From: Actinomycetes bacterium
GTDB lineage: Bacteria > Actinomycetota > Acidimicrobiia > Acidimicrobiales > Palsa-688
Direction: 5' to 3'
Length of the DNA: 5,533 nt
Assembly: GCA_021796905.1 (NCBI GenBank)
Contig: JAKABK010000159.1
Span: 1 to 5,533, forward strand
Of the stretch, positions 5,486 through 5,533 are shown piece after piece. Both the position numbers and the translations under genes were made by a program. The notes beneath the pieces are model-generated. The model was not told the origin of the DNA. It saw only the letters and a list, made by a program, of their open reading frames with translations, and made no database searches. Every line of letters starts with the position of its first letter. The first letter of the stretch is position 1.

Positions 5486-5533
5486 GTGAGCGGCACCGGC
5501 GCCGGGATGCTCGCTCAGCGCATAGGCGTAGTT
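5486..5533 (+). CDS. N-terminus of an unidentified gene, cut by the right edge
   Basis: From GTG 5486 the frame is open for 16 codons to the window edge and would encode MSGTGAGMLAQRIGVV. A good ribosome site (GGAAAGGG) and a promoter-like AT-rich island lie directly upstream, which is the main evidence that a gene begins here. ATG 5507 is an alternative in-frame start giving MLAQRIGVV but has no comparable purine run. Too little is visible to name a family. The codons ATA and GTA near the edge are unusual for the region, but three or four codons prove nothing. The promoter implies it is regulated separately from the GH31 gene, whose stop lies 98 bases upstream. Confidence 0.45.
   Translation, partial: MSGTGAGMLAQRIGVV

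Noticed and set aside
1..5533. A new defence, mobile or multi-gene biosynthetic system
   Set aside because: All complete genes belong to familiar families (ECF sigma, zinc-finger anti-sigma, SerA, GH31). No integrase, transposase, toxin, nuclease or repeat-spacer array is visible, and the genes show no shared unusual feature.

Overview
The window is GC-rich bacterial DNA with coding-type codon use (third positions almost all G or C). It has GTG starts, a GTGA start/stop overlap and TANNNT boxes just upstream of start codons, which suggest leaderless transcripts. Together these point to a high-GC actinobacterium, with an Acidimicrobiia-like lineage as a guess; nothing in the window fixes the taxon. 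I see no tRNA, rRNA, CRISPR array, insertion sequence or phage gene.

Layout: (1) Bases 1-114 may hold the N-terminus of a divergent minus-strand gene that runs off the left edge. (2) Bases 147-1621 hold an ECF-type sigma factor and, overlapping it by 4 nt, its likely membrane-bound zinc-finger anti-sigma factor. This is the usual two-gene module for sensing an envelope or redox signal, with the sensor tail outside the membrane. (3) After a 101-nt gap with a -10-like box exactly six bases before the start codon lies serA (1723-2937). It is a complete short, E. coli-type D-3-phosphoglycerate dehydrogenase with a C-terminal ACT domain and the serine-inhibition residues. (4) After a 53-nt gap with two tandem GC hairpins lies a complete cytoplasmic glycoside hydrolase of family GH31, related to E. 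coli YicI (2991-5387). Its residues at the substrate pocket differ from YicI and look more like an alpha-glucosidase. (5) Bases 5388-5533 contain a locally AT-richer promoter-like or operator-like island with direct and inverted repeats. It leads into a well-placed ribosome binding site and the first 16 codons of a gene cut by the right edge.

The sigma/anti-sigma pair is one functional unit. SerA (serine biosynthesis) and the GH31 enzyme (intracellular glycoside breakdown) have no obvious metabolic link and may be neighbours by chance. I find no convincing new multi-gene system. The most useful leads are the GH31 active-site substitutions, the short-type SerA in a probable actinobacterium, the ambiguous sigma-factor start, and the repeat-rich regulatory island at the right end.
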